A program made the translations under genes and the position numbers. This document shows positions 33,090 to 41,809 of a stretch of DNA of 64,000 nt, one piece after another (the first letter of the stretch is position 1; every line of letters begins with the position of its first letter). The notes under the pieces are model-generated. The model did no database searches, was not told where the DNA came from, and worked only from the letters and a program-made list of their open reading frames with translations. This DNA is from CAMLJR01 sp964500675 (GTDB taxonomy: Bacteria; Pseudomonadota; Gammaproteobacteria; Pseudomonadales; CAMLJR01), in NCBI GenBank assembly GCA_964500675.1, contig CAZCNY010000012.1, positions 1 through 64,000 on the forward strand. Reading direction: 5' to 3'.

Positions 33090-34160
33090 TTACGTGGACT
33101 GGTATTCTTGTTGTTCACGAAATTCGTTGGGCGTTAGGCCGGTCGATCGCTTGAAAGCTCTACCGAAACTCGTCTGTTCGGAATAGCCCAAGTAGAATGC
33201 AATTTCATCGAGGCTTGAATTGCTCCAGCGCAACGAATGTTTAGCCAATTTAATGCGCTCATTCTGCACAATATCCGCGAACTTTGCCCCGAGCCTGTTC
33301 AAGCGTTTCTGTAAAGTGCGGGCGGAAATGCCCATTCTTTTGGCGCAATCATCCAATGTCGAAGGCCCTTGCAAAACGCTGCGGCGCACGTTGGCCTCGA
33401 CTTGCTCAATGAAACCCGCTTTTGATGCCGCTCTCAATTGCTTCAAGCCACCGTCTAGCAAACCGTACAGCATTTTGTTGGCGGTTGCGATTGGACGATC
33501 CAGAGTTTCCGCGGGAAACGCAATCGCATTCGCTGGCGATTTACCCTTGACCTTGCAGCCCAGGCGCTCTTCGAGCAATTTGCCTTCCTGCTTGCCGATC
33601 GGCAGCGTGAGACTGACATAGCACGGTTGAAAACGCTGTGCAGCCAGCGCTTTCAACGTTTTCATCATCAGCAAAACGCCGTGATAATTGACCTGCCATG
33701 TTTCACCCAACCCATTGTGCGCGCGCCATCTCAATTCAACTACCTGCCGCAAACTCACCATTTCCAGTTCGCATTCCGGTGAAGCCGAGATAGGAACGAA
33801 ATCGATCAAGCATTGCAGCGCTTGCCGCACATTCGGCGCAGCGCGCGCGAGCGCCATGACACATCCAAAAACATCGGGGTCTTGCAGTTCCGCCAAATAC
33901 AAACCGAATAGCGGTACCTCTAAATGCCTGCTTGCGTATTCGAGGAGATCGACAGCTGCGATGCATTCGATCTCATTGTCAGAGTCATTGAATAGCGATG
34001 GATCGAGACCCTGGTGTTCAAGAATTTCTCGGGGGTTACCACCGAGATTTTCAACCAGTGTCTCAAAGCCTTTGAAGTAACCGGCCCGGATTTTTCCTAG
34101 CGCCGGGATGGCTAAATGCGCGCTGTCTAGATTTGCGGTGTAATTATAATTTTGAAGCAT
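33090..34160 (-). CDS. AraC-family regulator with arabinose-binding-like N-terminal domain
   Basis: 356 residues; ATG 34160 is preceded by GGAG at six bases. The N-terminal two thirds (about 10-225) is the ligand domain common in catabolic regulators (GFETLVENLGGNPREILEHQGLDPSLF, LFGLYLAELQDPDVFG). The C-terminal AraC domain has two helix-turn-helices: LDDCAKRMGISARTLQKRLNRLG and LDEIAFYLGYSEQTSFGRAFKRSTGLTPNEFR. It is divergent from the AveC-like gene and convergent with the VOC gene. It probably senses the pathway substrate and activates neighbouring genes. Confidence 0.88.
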   Translation of the reverse strand: MLQNYNYTANLDSAHLAIPALGKIRAGYFKGFETLVENLGGNPREILEHQGLDPSLFNDSDNEIECIAAVDLLEYASRHLEVPLFGLYLAELQDPDVFGCVMALARAAPNVRQALQCLIDFVPISASPECELEMVSLRQVVELRWRAHNGLGETWQVNYHGVLLMMKTLKALAAQRFQPCYVSLTLPIGKQEGKLLEERLGCKVKGKSPANAIAFPAETLDRPIATANKMLYGLLDGGLKQLRAASKAGFIEQVEANVRRSVLQGPSTLDDCAKRMGISARTLQKRLNRLGAKFADIVQNERIKLAKHSLRWSNSSLDEIAFYLGYSEQTSFGRAFKRSTGLTPNEFREQQEYQST

Positions 34161-34498
34161 AGTCGCTCCATTTCGCCACCTTCGAAGCAACCGATCAACA
34201 CGACTGGGCGGCGGTGATCAAAGCAATGACGCGTAGAGTATCGCCATCCCCTGCAGCAGACAAGGGACCGGCGCGATCGAGCGGGATCGATGCCAACATG
34301 CTGCGCGGTTAGCGCGGAAACATTAAATACAACGCGAGCGGCGCGCGCGCTCCAGCGCCAAATTATCGACCGAGAGGCACAAACTGTAGAGACATTGCGT
34401 GCGCGCTGGTTAAGACTTTAAGAGTTTCGTTTTTCAAATGCGAACTCGCGATGGTTTAAAGGGAAAGGCGATCGTCAACTTTGAAGAGTAACAGCGCC
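34161..34498. other. Divergent promoter region, no gene seen
   Basis: About 340 bases between the AraC regulator and the AveC-like gene. No frame looks coding. A site for the AraC protein is expected here, but I could not recognise paired direct repeats. Confidence 0.35.
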
Positions 34499-35620
34499 AT
34501 GACAATACAACAAAAACCGCATGCTGCCGCAACGGCAAATAATCCGCGGGTTACTTTACTCATCCAGGCGGTCTGGTGGCTTTTTGCAATCGCGCTGGCA
34601 AGTTTCATCGTCCATCACATACGCACCGGCGCCATCTCTCCTCGCATCGCCAACCCAAACGTACCGGAAGCTTCGCTCTCCACGGTCGCCGCGTTAAAAA
34701 ACTGGGCAGCCGTGGTCGATAGGGGTACGGCCGTTTTTCTGAGTATTTGCATCGGTGCATTTGCCTTCGCGTGGAGGAAATACCCGCGTCATCCAAATCT
34801 TTTGATGTTGATTGCAGGAACGGCGCTGGTTTGGCTCGATCCACCCGCAAACTGGGTTTCATACGTGGTTTATAACCCAGAACTTGGGCACTACCCTGAA
34901 GATTGGCCCTGGATGTCGCTTTCCCCCACGGTCGAACCGTTAATCGATTTTGCCTACGCGACAGCGCTGGTTGGTCCCGTTTTCATCGGCATGCCTCTGC
35001 TGCGCCGAATGCAGGCACGCTATTCCGCGGACGCGTTCGTTTGGCGGCACCCGCTGCTTTGTCTGAGCGCGATGATGTTTATTGTTGGATTTGTCATCGA
35101 TGCAATTCTGGAAACATTTTGTGTCAGCACGCGGATATACACCTACACACAGGTTCCGCCTTTCGGATCGATTTTTGTTGGCGACTACAATCAGTTTCCA
35201 CTGATTTGGGAGTCCAGCCTCGTGCCTCCCGTCATGATCTGCGCAGCGGTTCTGCTGTACCGGGATGACACCGGAAACACGCAGGCGGAAAAATTATCGC
35301 AACGGCTGCGCCTGTTACCGAATCATCCTGCAGTTGCGTCTTTGTTGATTATGTTCGCCCTGTTGAGCGCCACCTATTTTTTTATTTTCGGCGGTGGCTG
35401 GTGGGCAATTCGCGCCAGTGGATTGGCAACCTCCGTCGCATGTCCGTGGCCATATCCGCAGACCAAGGTGTACGACCCCCAGGGGTTCTACGAAAAGGCA
35501 GGGCAACCCGGCCCGTTCTTCGAAGGCAAATGGAACACCTGGATGTCAGGCCAACCGGCGGGCCGCCCCATTATCGAAGGCCCGGTGAGCGCGGGACGTT
35601 GTGGACCTGGCCATGAATGA
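34499..35620 (+). CDS. AveC-like integral membrane protein
   Basis: 373 residues from ATG 34499. About seven or eight hydrophobic helices are visible, including VWWLFAIALASFIVHHI, AVFLSICIGAFAFAW, LLMLIAGTALVWLD and VASLLIMFALLSATYFFIF. Conserved-looking polar stretches follow helices: DPPANWVSYVVYNPELGHYPEDWPW and QFPLIWESSLVPP. The C-terminus is soluble and Gly/Pro-rich. This pattern fits the spirocyclase AveC-like family, widespread in actinobacteria and in some hydrocarbon-degrading proteobacteria. The avermectin function does not carry over to these homologues. A role in handling a lipophilic compound at the membrane is a reasonable guess. Confidence 0.65.
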   Translation: MTIQQKPHAAATANNPRVTLLIQAVWWLFAIALASFIVHHIRTGAISPRIANPNVPEASLSTVAALKNWAAVVDRGTAVFLSICIGAFAFAWRKYPRHPNLLMLIAGTALVWLDPPANWVSYVVYNPELGHYPEDWPWMSLSPTVEPLIDFAYATALVGPVFIGMPLLRRMQARYSADAFVWRHPLLCLSAMMFIVGFVIDAILETFCVSTRIYTYTQVPPFGSIFVGDYNQFPLIWESSLVPPVMICAAVLLYRDDTGNTQAEKLSQRLRLLPNHPAVASLLIMFALLSATYFFIFGGGWWAIRASGLATSVACPWPYPQTKVYDPQGFYEKAGQPGPFFEGKWNTWMSGQPAGRPIIEGPVSAGRCGPGHE

Positions 35621-35657
35621 ACGCGATGCGTTGTAACTAAATACGCAGTGACGTGTT

Positions 35658-37358
35658 GTGAAAAGCAAAATGGCTGGCGATAACAGCCTGCAATCGTTTG
35701 AGCTGCTCGCGTCGGCTATTTCGGGTAAAACCATGCACGTCGCGCAGGGAATTTCTGGCGAGCCGGCATGGACGGACGGCAAAACCATTTTTATCGATGC
35801 CGCGCTTTGCGAGCGCGATCAACTCGCGGCAGTTTTCATGCAGGCATCCCTGCTGTCGGCCGGAAGTTTAGCATCCGATATTCTGCGCAAAATAAGGCGC
35901 CATCCTAAAATCGCGATGCGTTACCTTGCGCTCGAAGGCAGGCGCGCGCTGAATGCGAACGGCGTCCTGCTGCCGGTTTGGATGCATTCATTGATCGACA
36001 ACACAGGTGTTGTGCGTAGTGATTCAGCGGCGGAGTCGCTCGCAATTGCGATAAGCGGCGAGCCGCTTGCAGCGCCACCGTTAATTTTTGGTGTCATTCA
36101 CGCCAACCGTTTGTTGGCGGCGGTGAATGTAGAGAAAACTTCGGAGTCGCACGCGGCTGCGCAAATTCATGCTCCGCGCCAGCAAGTCAAAACGTTAGAA
36201 GAATTTGACGCGGAGAATATCGATAGCGATAACGACCGTAATGCGGCGGTCAATAAATTCTCGGTAGGCGGAGCGGCTGGTATCGTCGGCCGATGGCTGC
36301 AACGGTTTTTGAGCGCGGCGCGACGAGGCGATGCCAGCGGTGCGCCAGGTACGGATGCAGCCACGCACCGATCGCGCGGCGCGATAACGCGCGCCGGGTC
36401 ATTGGCATTGCCGGCCGCGATTGCTGGTGAGTTGGAGAACAGCCGAAAACACCACGGCGGCATGACGTATCCCGAGTGGGATATGCAGCGCCGGAATTAT
36501 CGGGCGAACTGGTGCACCGTGCGCGAGATCGAGCCGCCGCGAAAGGAAATTGCGCAACATCAACATCGTTTGCAAGATACAAGTAGCCTGCGTCGTGTCC
36601 TGGCGCGCATTGGTCTGGGCCTCACGCATTGCCATCGGCAATCGCAAGGCGCCGATATCGATATCGATGCGGCGATTGCAGCGCGCATCGAGTTGTTGGC
36701 GGGCTCGGTGCCTGAAGAAAATACCTACATCGATCATCTGCGTCGTAGGCGCGATCTTTCGGTGCTTATTCTGCTGGATATTTCGGGTTCCGCCGCCGAA
36801 TCGAGCCCGCAAGGTCAAACCGTGCATGAACAGCAGATGGTCGCCGCCGCTGCACTCGCGTCGGTGCTTTACCAGCTGGGCGATCGTGTCGCGCTTTACG
36901 CGTACAACTCGCGCGGGCGAACGTCAGTGCAAGTGGTCCCCATCAAGCGCTTCGATGACTCTTTCAATTCATTGACGATGCAACGGCTATACAGTCTGGA
37001 ACCGAGCGCTTATTCGAGACTGGGGGCGGCGATACGACACGGTGCCGCCGTGCTCGAACACGATGGCGGCACGCCACGAAAATTGCTGCTCGTCCTATCC
37101 GATGCGCTTGCGTACGACCACGGTTATGAGAAGGGTTATGGCGCCGCCGATGCGCGGCGCGCTTTAGAGGAGGCGCGCGTTCGCGGCATCGGCGGTATCT
37201 GCCTGACGCTATGTGGCAACTCCGAGAGCGAATCGCTTCAAAATGTATTCGGCAATGTCGCGCACGCGACAATTTCAAAGCCCTCGCAAATGAGCGATGT
37301 CATCGGTGCGCTGTTTCATTCGGCGCTGCGCCACGCCGAGGTACAGCGGCGAATTTAA
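35658..37358 (+). CDS. NorD/CbbO-like von Willebrand factor A protein
   Basis: 566 residues from GTG (an ATG at 35670 is possible). The C-terminal 230 residues form a VWA domain with the metal-ion-dependent adhesion site DISGSAAES (D-x-S-x-S), a later Thr in SLTMQRL and an Asp in LLLVLSDALAYD. The N-terminal part contains family blocks YPEWDMQRRNYRANWCTVRE and YIDHLRRRRDL, as in NorD. A low-complexity acidic/basic linker at 155-230 separates the two. It pairs with the AAA+ gene that follows; such pairs act as chaperones that activate a metalloenzyme. No nitric oxide reductase or RuBisCO gene is near, so the client is different. Confidence 0.82.
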   Translation: MKSKMAGDNSLQSFELLASAISGKTMHVAQGISGEPAWTDGKTIFIDAALCERDQLAAVFMQASLLSAGSLASDILRKIRRHPKIAMRYLALEGRRALNANGVLLPVWMHSLIDNTGVVRSDSAAESLAIAISGEPLAAPPLIFGVIHANRLLAAVNVEKTSESHAAAQIHAPRQQVKTLEEFDAENIDSDNDRNAAVNKFSVGGAAGIVGRWLQRFLSAARRGDASGAPGTDAATHRSRGAITRAGSLALPAAIAGELENSRKHHGGMTYPEWDMQRRNYRANWCTVREIEPPRKEIAQHQHRLQDTSSLRRVLARIGLGLTHCHRQSQGADIDIDAAIAARIELLAGSVPEENTYIDHLRRRRDLSVLILLDISGSAAESSPQGQTVHEQQMVAAAALASVLYQLGDRVALYAYNSRGRTSVQVVPIKRFDDSFNSLTMQRLYSLEPSAYSRLGAAIRHGAAVLEHDGGTPRKLLLVLSDALAYDHGYEKGYGAADARRALEEARVRGIGGICLTLCGNSESESLQNVFGNVAHATISKPSQMSDVIGALFHSALRHAEVQRRI

Positions 37359-37414
37359 TAAATCGCGAGCAACTTTGTCGTGAATAAAGTGAATCGAATT
37401 AAAAGGAAACGATA

Positions 37415-38311
37415 ATGAGCGACGCTGATACGCGAGACGAAATTTGTCATCGGCATTCGGATGATCCGGCGTTGGTATGCGGTGATAATGTAAAAAAATC
37501 ACAAGTTCATGATCCGCTACAAACCCGTCGCGCGACGCGGCCCTATTACGTTCCATCTGGAAATGAAGAGCGAATTTTTAAAGCCGCCTATCGCCAAGGC
37601 TTATCGATCGTACTGAAAGGACCTACCGGTTGCGGCAAAACTCGCTTCGTCGAAGCGATGGCGTTCGATCTCGATCGCCCGCTCATTACCGTTGCCTGCC
37701 ACGATGATTTGACGACAGCCGATCTGGTGGGCCGTTTTCTGTTGCGCGGCGGCGAAACCCAGTGGATCGATGGGCCGCTGACGCGCGCGGTGCGTGAGGG
37801 CGCTCTTTGTTATCTCGATGAAGTCGTGGAAGCGCGTCAGGACACCACTGTCGTGTTGCATCCCCTTGCCGATTATCGGCGGCAACTGCCGATCGAGCGA
37901 CTTGGAATTACGCTGGAAGCGGCATCCGGTTTTGGTCTGGTTGTCTCTTACAACCCCGGTTATCAAAGTGTTCTGAAAGATTTAAAGGATTCCACGCGCC
38001 AGCGCATGGTGGCTATCGAATTTGATTTTCCGGCGCCGGAAATCGAGCGACAAATTATTGTTCGCGAAGCCAATATCGACGAGAAAACGGCGGCTTCGAT
38101 CGTACAATTGAGCCAGGCGATCAGACGGCTTGAAACAGCTGGTTTGCGTGAAGTCGCATCGACCCGCGTACTAATCGCTGCCGGAAAGTTAATTGCGGAA
38201 GGACTTCCCCCGCGCGAGGCCGCACGCGCCGCTATTGCCGCGCCACTTAGCGACGACAGATTGGTACTGAGCGGGCTTATGAAATTGATCGACGCATATA
38301 TTGTTAATTGA
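37415..38311 (+). CDS. CbbQ/NirQ/NorQ-type AAA+ ATPase
   Basis: 298 residues with AAAGGAAA before the ATG. Walker A is GPTGCGKTRFVE (about residues 69-80), Walker B is ALCYLDEVVEARQDTT, and sensor 1 is FGLVVSYNPGY. The MoxR-clade insertions and the C-terminal CbbQ domain (REVASTRVLIAAGKLI) follow. It forms hexameric rings that, with a VWA partner, remodel metalloenzymes. It is 57 bases after the VWA gene, on the same strand. In this block the only large metalloenzyme subunit is the CoxL-like protein at 24545, which makes it one candidate client. Confidence 0.88.
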   Translation: MSDADTRDEICHRHSDDPALVCGDNVKKSQVHDPLQTRRATRPYYVPSGNEERIFKAAYRQGLSIVLKGPTGCGKTRFVEAMAFDLDRPLITVACHDDLTTADLVGRFLLRGGETQWIDGPLTRAVREGALCYLDEVVEARQDTTVVLHPLADYRRQLPIERLGITLEAASGFGLVVSYNPGYQSVLKDLKDSTRQRMVAIEFDFPAPEIERQIIVREANIDEKTAASIVQLSQAIRRLETAGLREVASTRVLIAAGKLIAEGLPPREAARAAIAAPLSDDRLVLSGLMKLIDAYIVN

Positions 38312-38538
38312 ATGCCGCGCCGGCGGGGTCATTGCAGAATTTAAAAATTTTCGGATAACGCAATAATCAAGCGGGAAAAAAAAGGGCGGAATATTCACGT
38401 TTTGTACCTGTTGGTTGCCGTGTCTCGCGCTAAGGGGAATGAAAAAAGCCCGTTGCTTTGAGCACATGCCAACCCTTAAATTAACCAATCAACAATTGAA
38501 AATTAATACAACCCTTTAATTTTTTTCGAGGTGGCAAT

Positions 38539-39393
38539 ATGGGTAAGCCGCAACTTGGTCGAGTTGGCATCTGGTCGATGGAACTACGCTTTGGCGACAA
38601 AGGCGAGGCGCTGGAAGCGGCTGCCGAAATCGAAACCCTTGGCTTCGGCGCATTGTGGATTCCCGGCGGAATCGATGATGCGGTGCTGACCGATGTCGAT
38701 GCACTGCTGTCGGTCACCGAGCGCGTGACCGTGGCTACTGGAATTATCAATATCTGGAAGCAGACGCCGGAAGATGTTGCCGGGTGGTTTAATGCGTTGT
38801 CTGTCGAACAGCAAAACCGCGTCATGTTGGGTCTGGGTGCGAGTCATGGCCCAATCATCGGCGATGCCTGGAGGAAACCGCTGGCGGCGACCGCGACATT
38901 TCTCGACGGACTCGACCAGTTCGGCATGCCCCAGAAAAATCTTTGTCTGGCTGCGCTCGGACCTAAGATGCTGGAGTTGGCGCGCGCGCGTACGGCGGGC
39001 GCGCATCCTTATCTCGTCACCCCGGAGCATACGGCGGCGGCGCGCAAAATTCTGGGCACTGACAAACTGCTAGCGCCCGAACAAGGCGTGATACTGGAAT
39101 CCGATCCGGTCAAGGCGCGAGAGCTCGCCCGGGAAGCGCTTGCGATGTATACGTTTCTACCCAACTACAGGAACAACTGGATACGGCTCGGTTTGTCGCA
39201 ACACGATGTCGATGAGGTCAGCGACAGGCTGGTCGATGCGCTATTTGCCTGGGGCGAAATGGACAAGATTGTCGAGCGCGTGAATGCCCATCGCGATGCC
39301 GGGGCAGATCATGTCTGCTTACAGGTCATACAACGAGGCGGAATTGCTGGATTGCGCGCAGCCTGCCGTGAATTAGCGAGCGCTTTAATATAG
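38539..39393 (+). CDS. LLM-class oxidoreductase, F420-dependent type
   Basis: 284 residues with GAGGTGG before the ATG. The bacterial luciferase-like TIM barrel shows GRVGIWSMELRFGDKGEALEAAAEIETLGFGALWIPGG at the start, then VTVATGIINIWKQTPEDVA and RVMLGLGASHGPIIG. The pattern fits a TIGR03620-like group of probable F420-dependent oxidoreductases, common in mycobacteria. FMN use, as in other LLM enzymes, cannot be excluded. No F420 biosynthesis gene is in the window. It probably reduces or oxidises an intermediate of the catabolic block. Confidence 0.8.
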   Translation: MGKPQLGRVGIWSMELRFGDKGEALEAAAEIETLGFGALWIPGGIDDAVLTDVDALLSVTERVTVATGIINIWKQTPEDVAGWFNALSVEQQNRVMLGLGASHGPIIGDAWRKPLAATATFLDGLDQFGMPQKNLCLAALGPKMLELARARTAGAHPYLVTPEHTAAARKILGTDKLLAPEQGVILESDPVKARELAREALAMYTFLPNYRNNWIRLGLSQHDVDEVSDRLVDALFAWGEMDKIVERVNAHRDAGADHVCLQVIQRGGIAGLRAACRELASALI

Positions 39394-39597
39394 AGCCATT
39401 GGGCCGGACTCTAAATTCGATGGCGCGGGCGAGCGTTACTGAACGGCCGCATTTTCAATTCATCGAAGCCTGCGCCATTAGTTCGTGGTTTTACGTGCGC
39501 GGTTTTGGAGAAACGCGAAAACTATTTCTTTATCGCCATCGTCGCGATTAATTCCGCGGGCAATACCGCGGCGGCGGTTTCACGTAATAATTGCAAT

Positions 39598-40482
39598 TTA
39601 ATGCCCGCTTTTTGAATCGGCTGTGGTTTGCCTGACCAGTTCGCGATATTGCCGCGGCGTATAACCTGTTGCTCTGCGAAAGGCCGCTGAAAAATTTGTC
39701 GACGCGGTAAAGCCCACCGCAAAAGCGGCCTCTTTGACCGATGCTCCGGCGGCAAGCATGCGGCGCGCGTGATCGATTCGATAGTGCGCGATGTAATCGC
39801 CAAGCGACTGGCCGCAGCTCGCACGAAAAGCTCGCGTCAAATGCCGCACCGACAATCCACACAGATTTGCCAAACCGCTCAGCGTCGTGCCGCCGGGATC
39901 GTTAGCGAGACAATCATTGATGAGACGCAGGCGTCGCGGTGGCAGGCCGCCGCTTGGCAAATTTATTTCGACGTTCTGGAAGTAGCGCGCCAACTCGACG
40001 CAGGCTTGCGCAACGAGCGATTCGATCATCGCGTCGCTGGCGAAACCAGGGCTGTGAAGTTCTCCGGCGATCCGATAGAGCAAACGCCGGATATTGTCGC
40101 TGGCAATATCAAGACTGCCGACAAGGCGCTGCTCGGTCCATTCAATATTGGTTTGAAATAATGCTGCGACAAGGTCCGGTTTAAAGCGGCAGATTATCGC
40201 GTGTTGAACGCGGCATTCGCTGCGTGCACGCAACCGCAATCGCGCGGGCAACATGAACAGATCGCCCATGGTTTCAAACCGGTTCGGCCCCCATTGTTCC
40301 AGGTAACAGGCCTTGGCTTTTTTTTGCGTCGGCATCATCGATAGCTGCAAGTGATGGTCGTCGCCATATCCCACTGTATCGATGGGCGCTGAAAATTGCT
40401 GTCGAACCAAGGCGACGTCGCCCACGCTGATACGGACGTGCGACTCGACTATCTTCTCGGCTCCGGCATATAAGGTCGTCAT
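39598..40482 (-). CDS. AraC-family transcriptional regulator
   Basis: 294 residues from ATG 40482, where GGAGGGG sits five bases upstream; a longer frame to 40566 lacks this. The N-terminal cupin-like sensor region (about 1-170) is not conserved enough to name a ligand. The C-terminal AraC domain (about 185-285) has LSGLANLCGLSVRHLTRAFRASCGQSLGDYI and VKEAAFAVGFTASTNFSAAFRRATGYTPRQYRE. It diverges from the sulfotransferase gene at 40634 and probably controls it. Confidence 0.87.
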   Translation of the reverse strand: MTTLYAGAEKIVESHVRISVGDVALVRQQFSAPIDTVGYGDDHHLQLSMMPTQKKAKACYLEQWGPNRFETMGDLFMLPARLRLRARSECRVQHAIICRFKPDLVAALFQTNIEWTEQRLVGSLDIASDNIRRLLYRIAGELHSPGFASDAMIESLVAQACVELARYFQNVEINLPSGGLPPRRLRLINDCLANDPGGTTLSGLANLCGLSVRHLTRAFRASCGQSLGDYIAHYRIDHARRMLAAGASVKEAAFAVGFTASTNFSAAFRRATGYTPRQYRELVRQTTADSKSGH

Positions 40483-40633
40483 TTGGCCCCTCCGCTGCAA
40501 TGCAGTGTGTTCGCATCGATTTTTAAAAGATAGGGTCCGGAAATAATAGCAATGTCCGGCGCGCATTCCTTTGTTTGATTGTGAGTCATTTTGATCGCTG
40601 TAAGACTGTGGATCACACTAGGGAAGCGAATGA

Positions 40634-41800
40634 ATGAACCGCGTTACTCAATTAATCGATTGCGCTCGAACCCAAACCGGGCTCGAAAATTTCGGCGATG
40701 AATCGTTTCGCGAAGGGCTGGAGATTCTCGTCGATTCAATCGATCACGAAGCGCGGTTGAATAAAACCGGCATTGCGGTGTTGGATGGGCGAATTCTAAG
40801 TCTGCTGAACAATCGTCTGCAGGTTGAAGAGTGGTATCGCCGTCATCCGGAAATAGACGACGAAACGATTGTCGCACCGCTTATCGGCATCGGTTTGCCG
40901 CGCACCGGATCGACAGCGCTGGCGTGCATGTTGGGAGAGGACTCAACTTATCGTTCGTTGCGCAATTGGGAGGCCATGTCACCTTGCCCGCCGCCAGGCT
41001 TTGTCGATATGCGTGACGATTCTCGAATTGCCCAGGCTGAACTCGAAATGGCGCGGCGAGCGCAGCTGTTCCCGCGCATGACGGCCATGCTGCCGAGCAC
41101 GGCGACATCGCCGACCGAATGCCAGCTGTTCATGGGCTATGACTTCAAGTCTCAAATTTTTCAGGCTTTCGCCAATATTCCCAGTTACGTTGAATGGCTG
41201 AATTACAAAGCGGATCTCGTTCCGACCTACCGCTATGTGAAGCGAGTGCTGAAATTGTTGCAGTGGCGCACGCCCATGAACTGTCAGTGGCGCTTAAAAA
41301 ACCCCTCGCATAGTTTATTTATCAACGCGTTGAATGACGTATTCCCCGATGCGCGTTTCGTCATGACGCATCGCGATGTAGCAAGTGTGATCCCGTCGGT
41401 TGCGGATGTTTATCTGGAATTGCAAAAGGCGTTAAGCAGCGATGTCGATCGACAGGCGCTCGGCCGCAGCACGACTGAATTTTGCGAGCTCGCTATGCGG
41501 CGCATGATTTCTTTTCGTGACGCGGGCAATAACCATCGGTTTTTCGATATCCATTTCGGACCATTCCAGCGCGACCCCTATCCCAGTATTGAGGCGTTAT
41601 ACGGTTTTCTAGGCGCTGCACTCAGCGCCGACGCGCGCGCAAACATGCAAGCGTGGCAGCGCAAAAAACCGCGCGAAGAAAATGGTTACGCGCGTACTCA
41701 GCCTGCTGATTTTGGTTTGAACGCCGAAGCCTTGCGCAAGCGATTTAAATTTTATTCCGATCGCTTCGGAATAACCGCTGCTGCAACAGATCGAGTGTGA
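40634..41800 (+). CDS. Sulfotransferase family protein
   Basis: 388 residues. The PAPS-binding 5' loop reads GIGLPRTGSTALACML (about residues 77-92), and the 3'-phosphate-binding region is in DARFVMTHRDVASVIPSV. This is the pattern of the Sulfotransfer_3 group. The N-terminal 70 residues are helical. A sulfotransferase would move sulfate from PAPS to a hydroxyl. In degradative clusters of mycobacteria and marine proteobacteria similar genes occur beside acyl-CoA ligases, where their true reaction is not established. It forms a unit with the gene 10 bases downstream. Confidence 0.82.
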   Translation: MNRVTQLIDCARTQTGLENFGDESFREGLEILVDSIDHEARLNKTGIAVLDGRILSLLNNRLQVEEWYRRHPEIDDETIVAPLIGIGLPRTGSTALACMLGEDSTYRSLRNWEAMSPCPPPGFVDMRDDSRIAQAELEMARRAQLFPRMTAMLPSTATSPTECQLFMGYDFKSQIFQAFANIPSYVEWLNYKADLVPTYRYVKRVLKLLQWRTPMNCQWRLKNPSHSLFINALNDVFPDARFVMTHRDVASVIPSVADVYLELQKALSSDVDRQALGRSTTEFCELAMRRMISFRDAGNNHRFFDIHFGPFQRDPYPSIEALYGFLGAALSADARANMQAWQRKKPREENGYARTQPADFGLNAEALRKRFKFYSDRFGITAAATDRV

Positions 41801-41809
41801 GGAGAAAAA

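Noticed and set aside
34499..35620. Avermectin-type spirocyclase and polyketide biosynthesis
   Set aside because: No polyketide synthase or other biosynthetic genes are nearby; the AveC-like family is far wider than avermectin makers.
35658..38311. Denitrification (nitric oxide reductase) cluster
   Set aside because: Only NorD/NorQ-like activases are present; norB and norC are absent.
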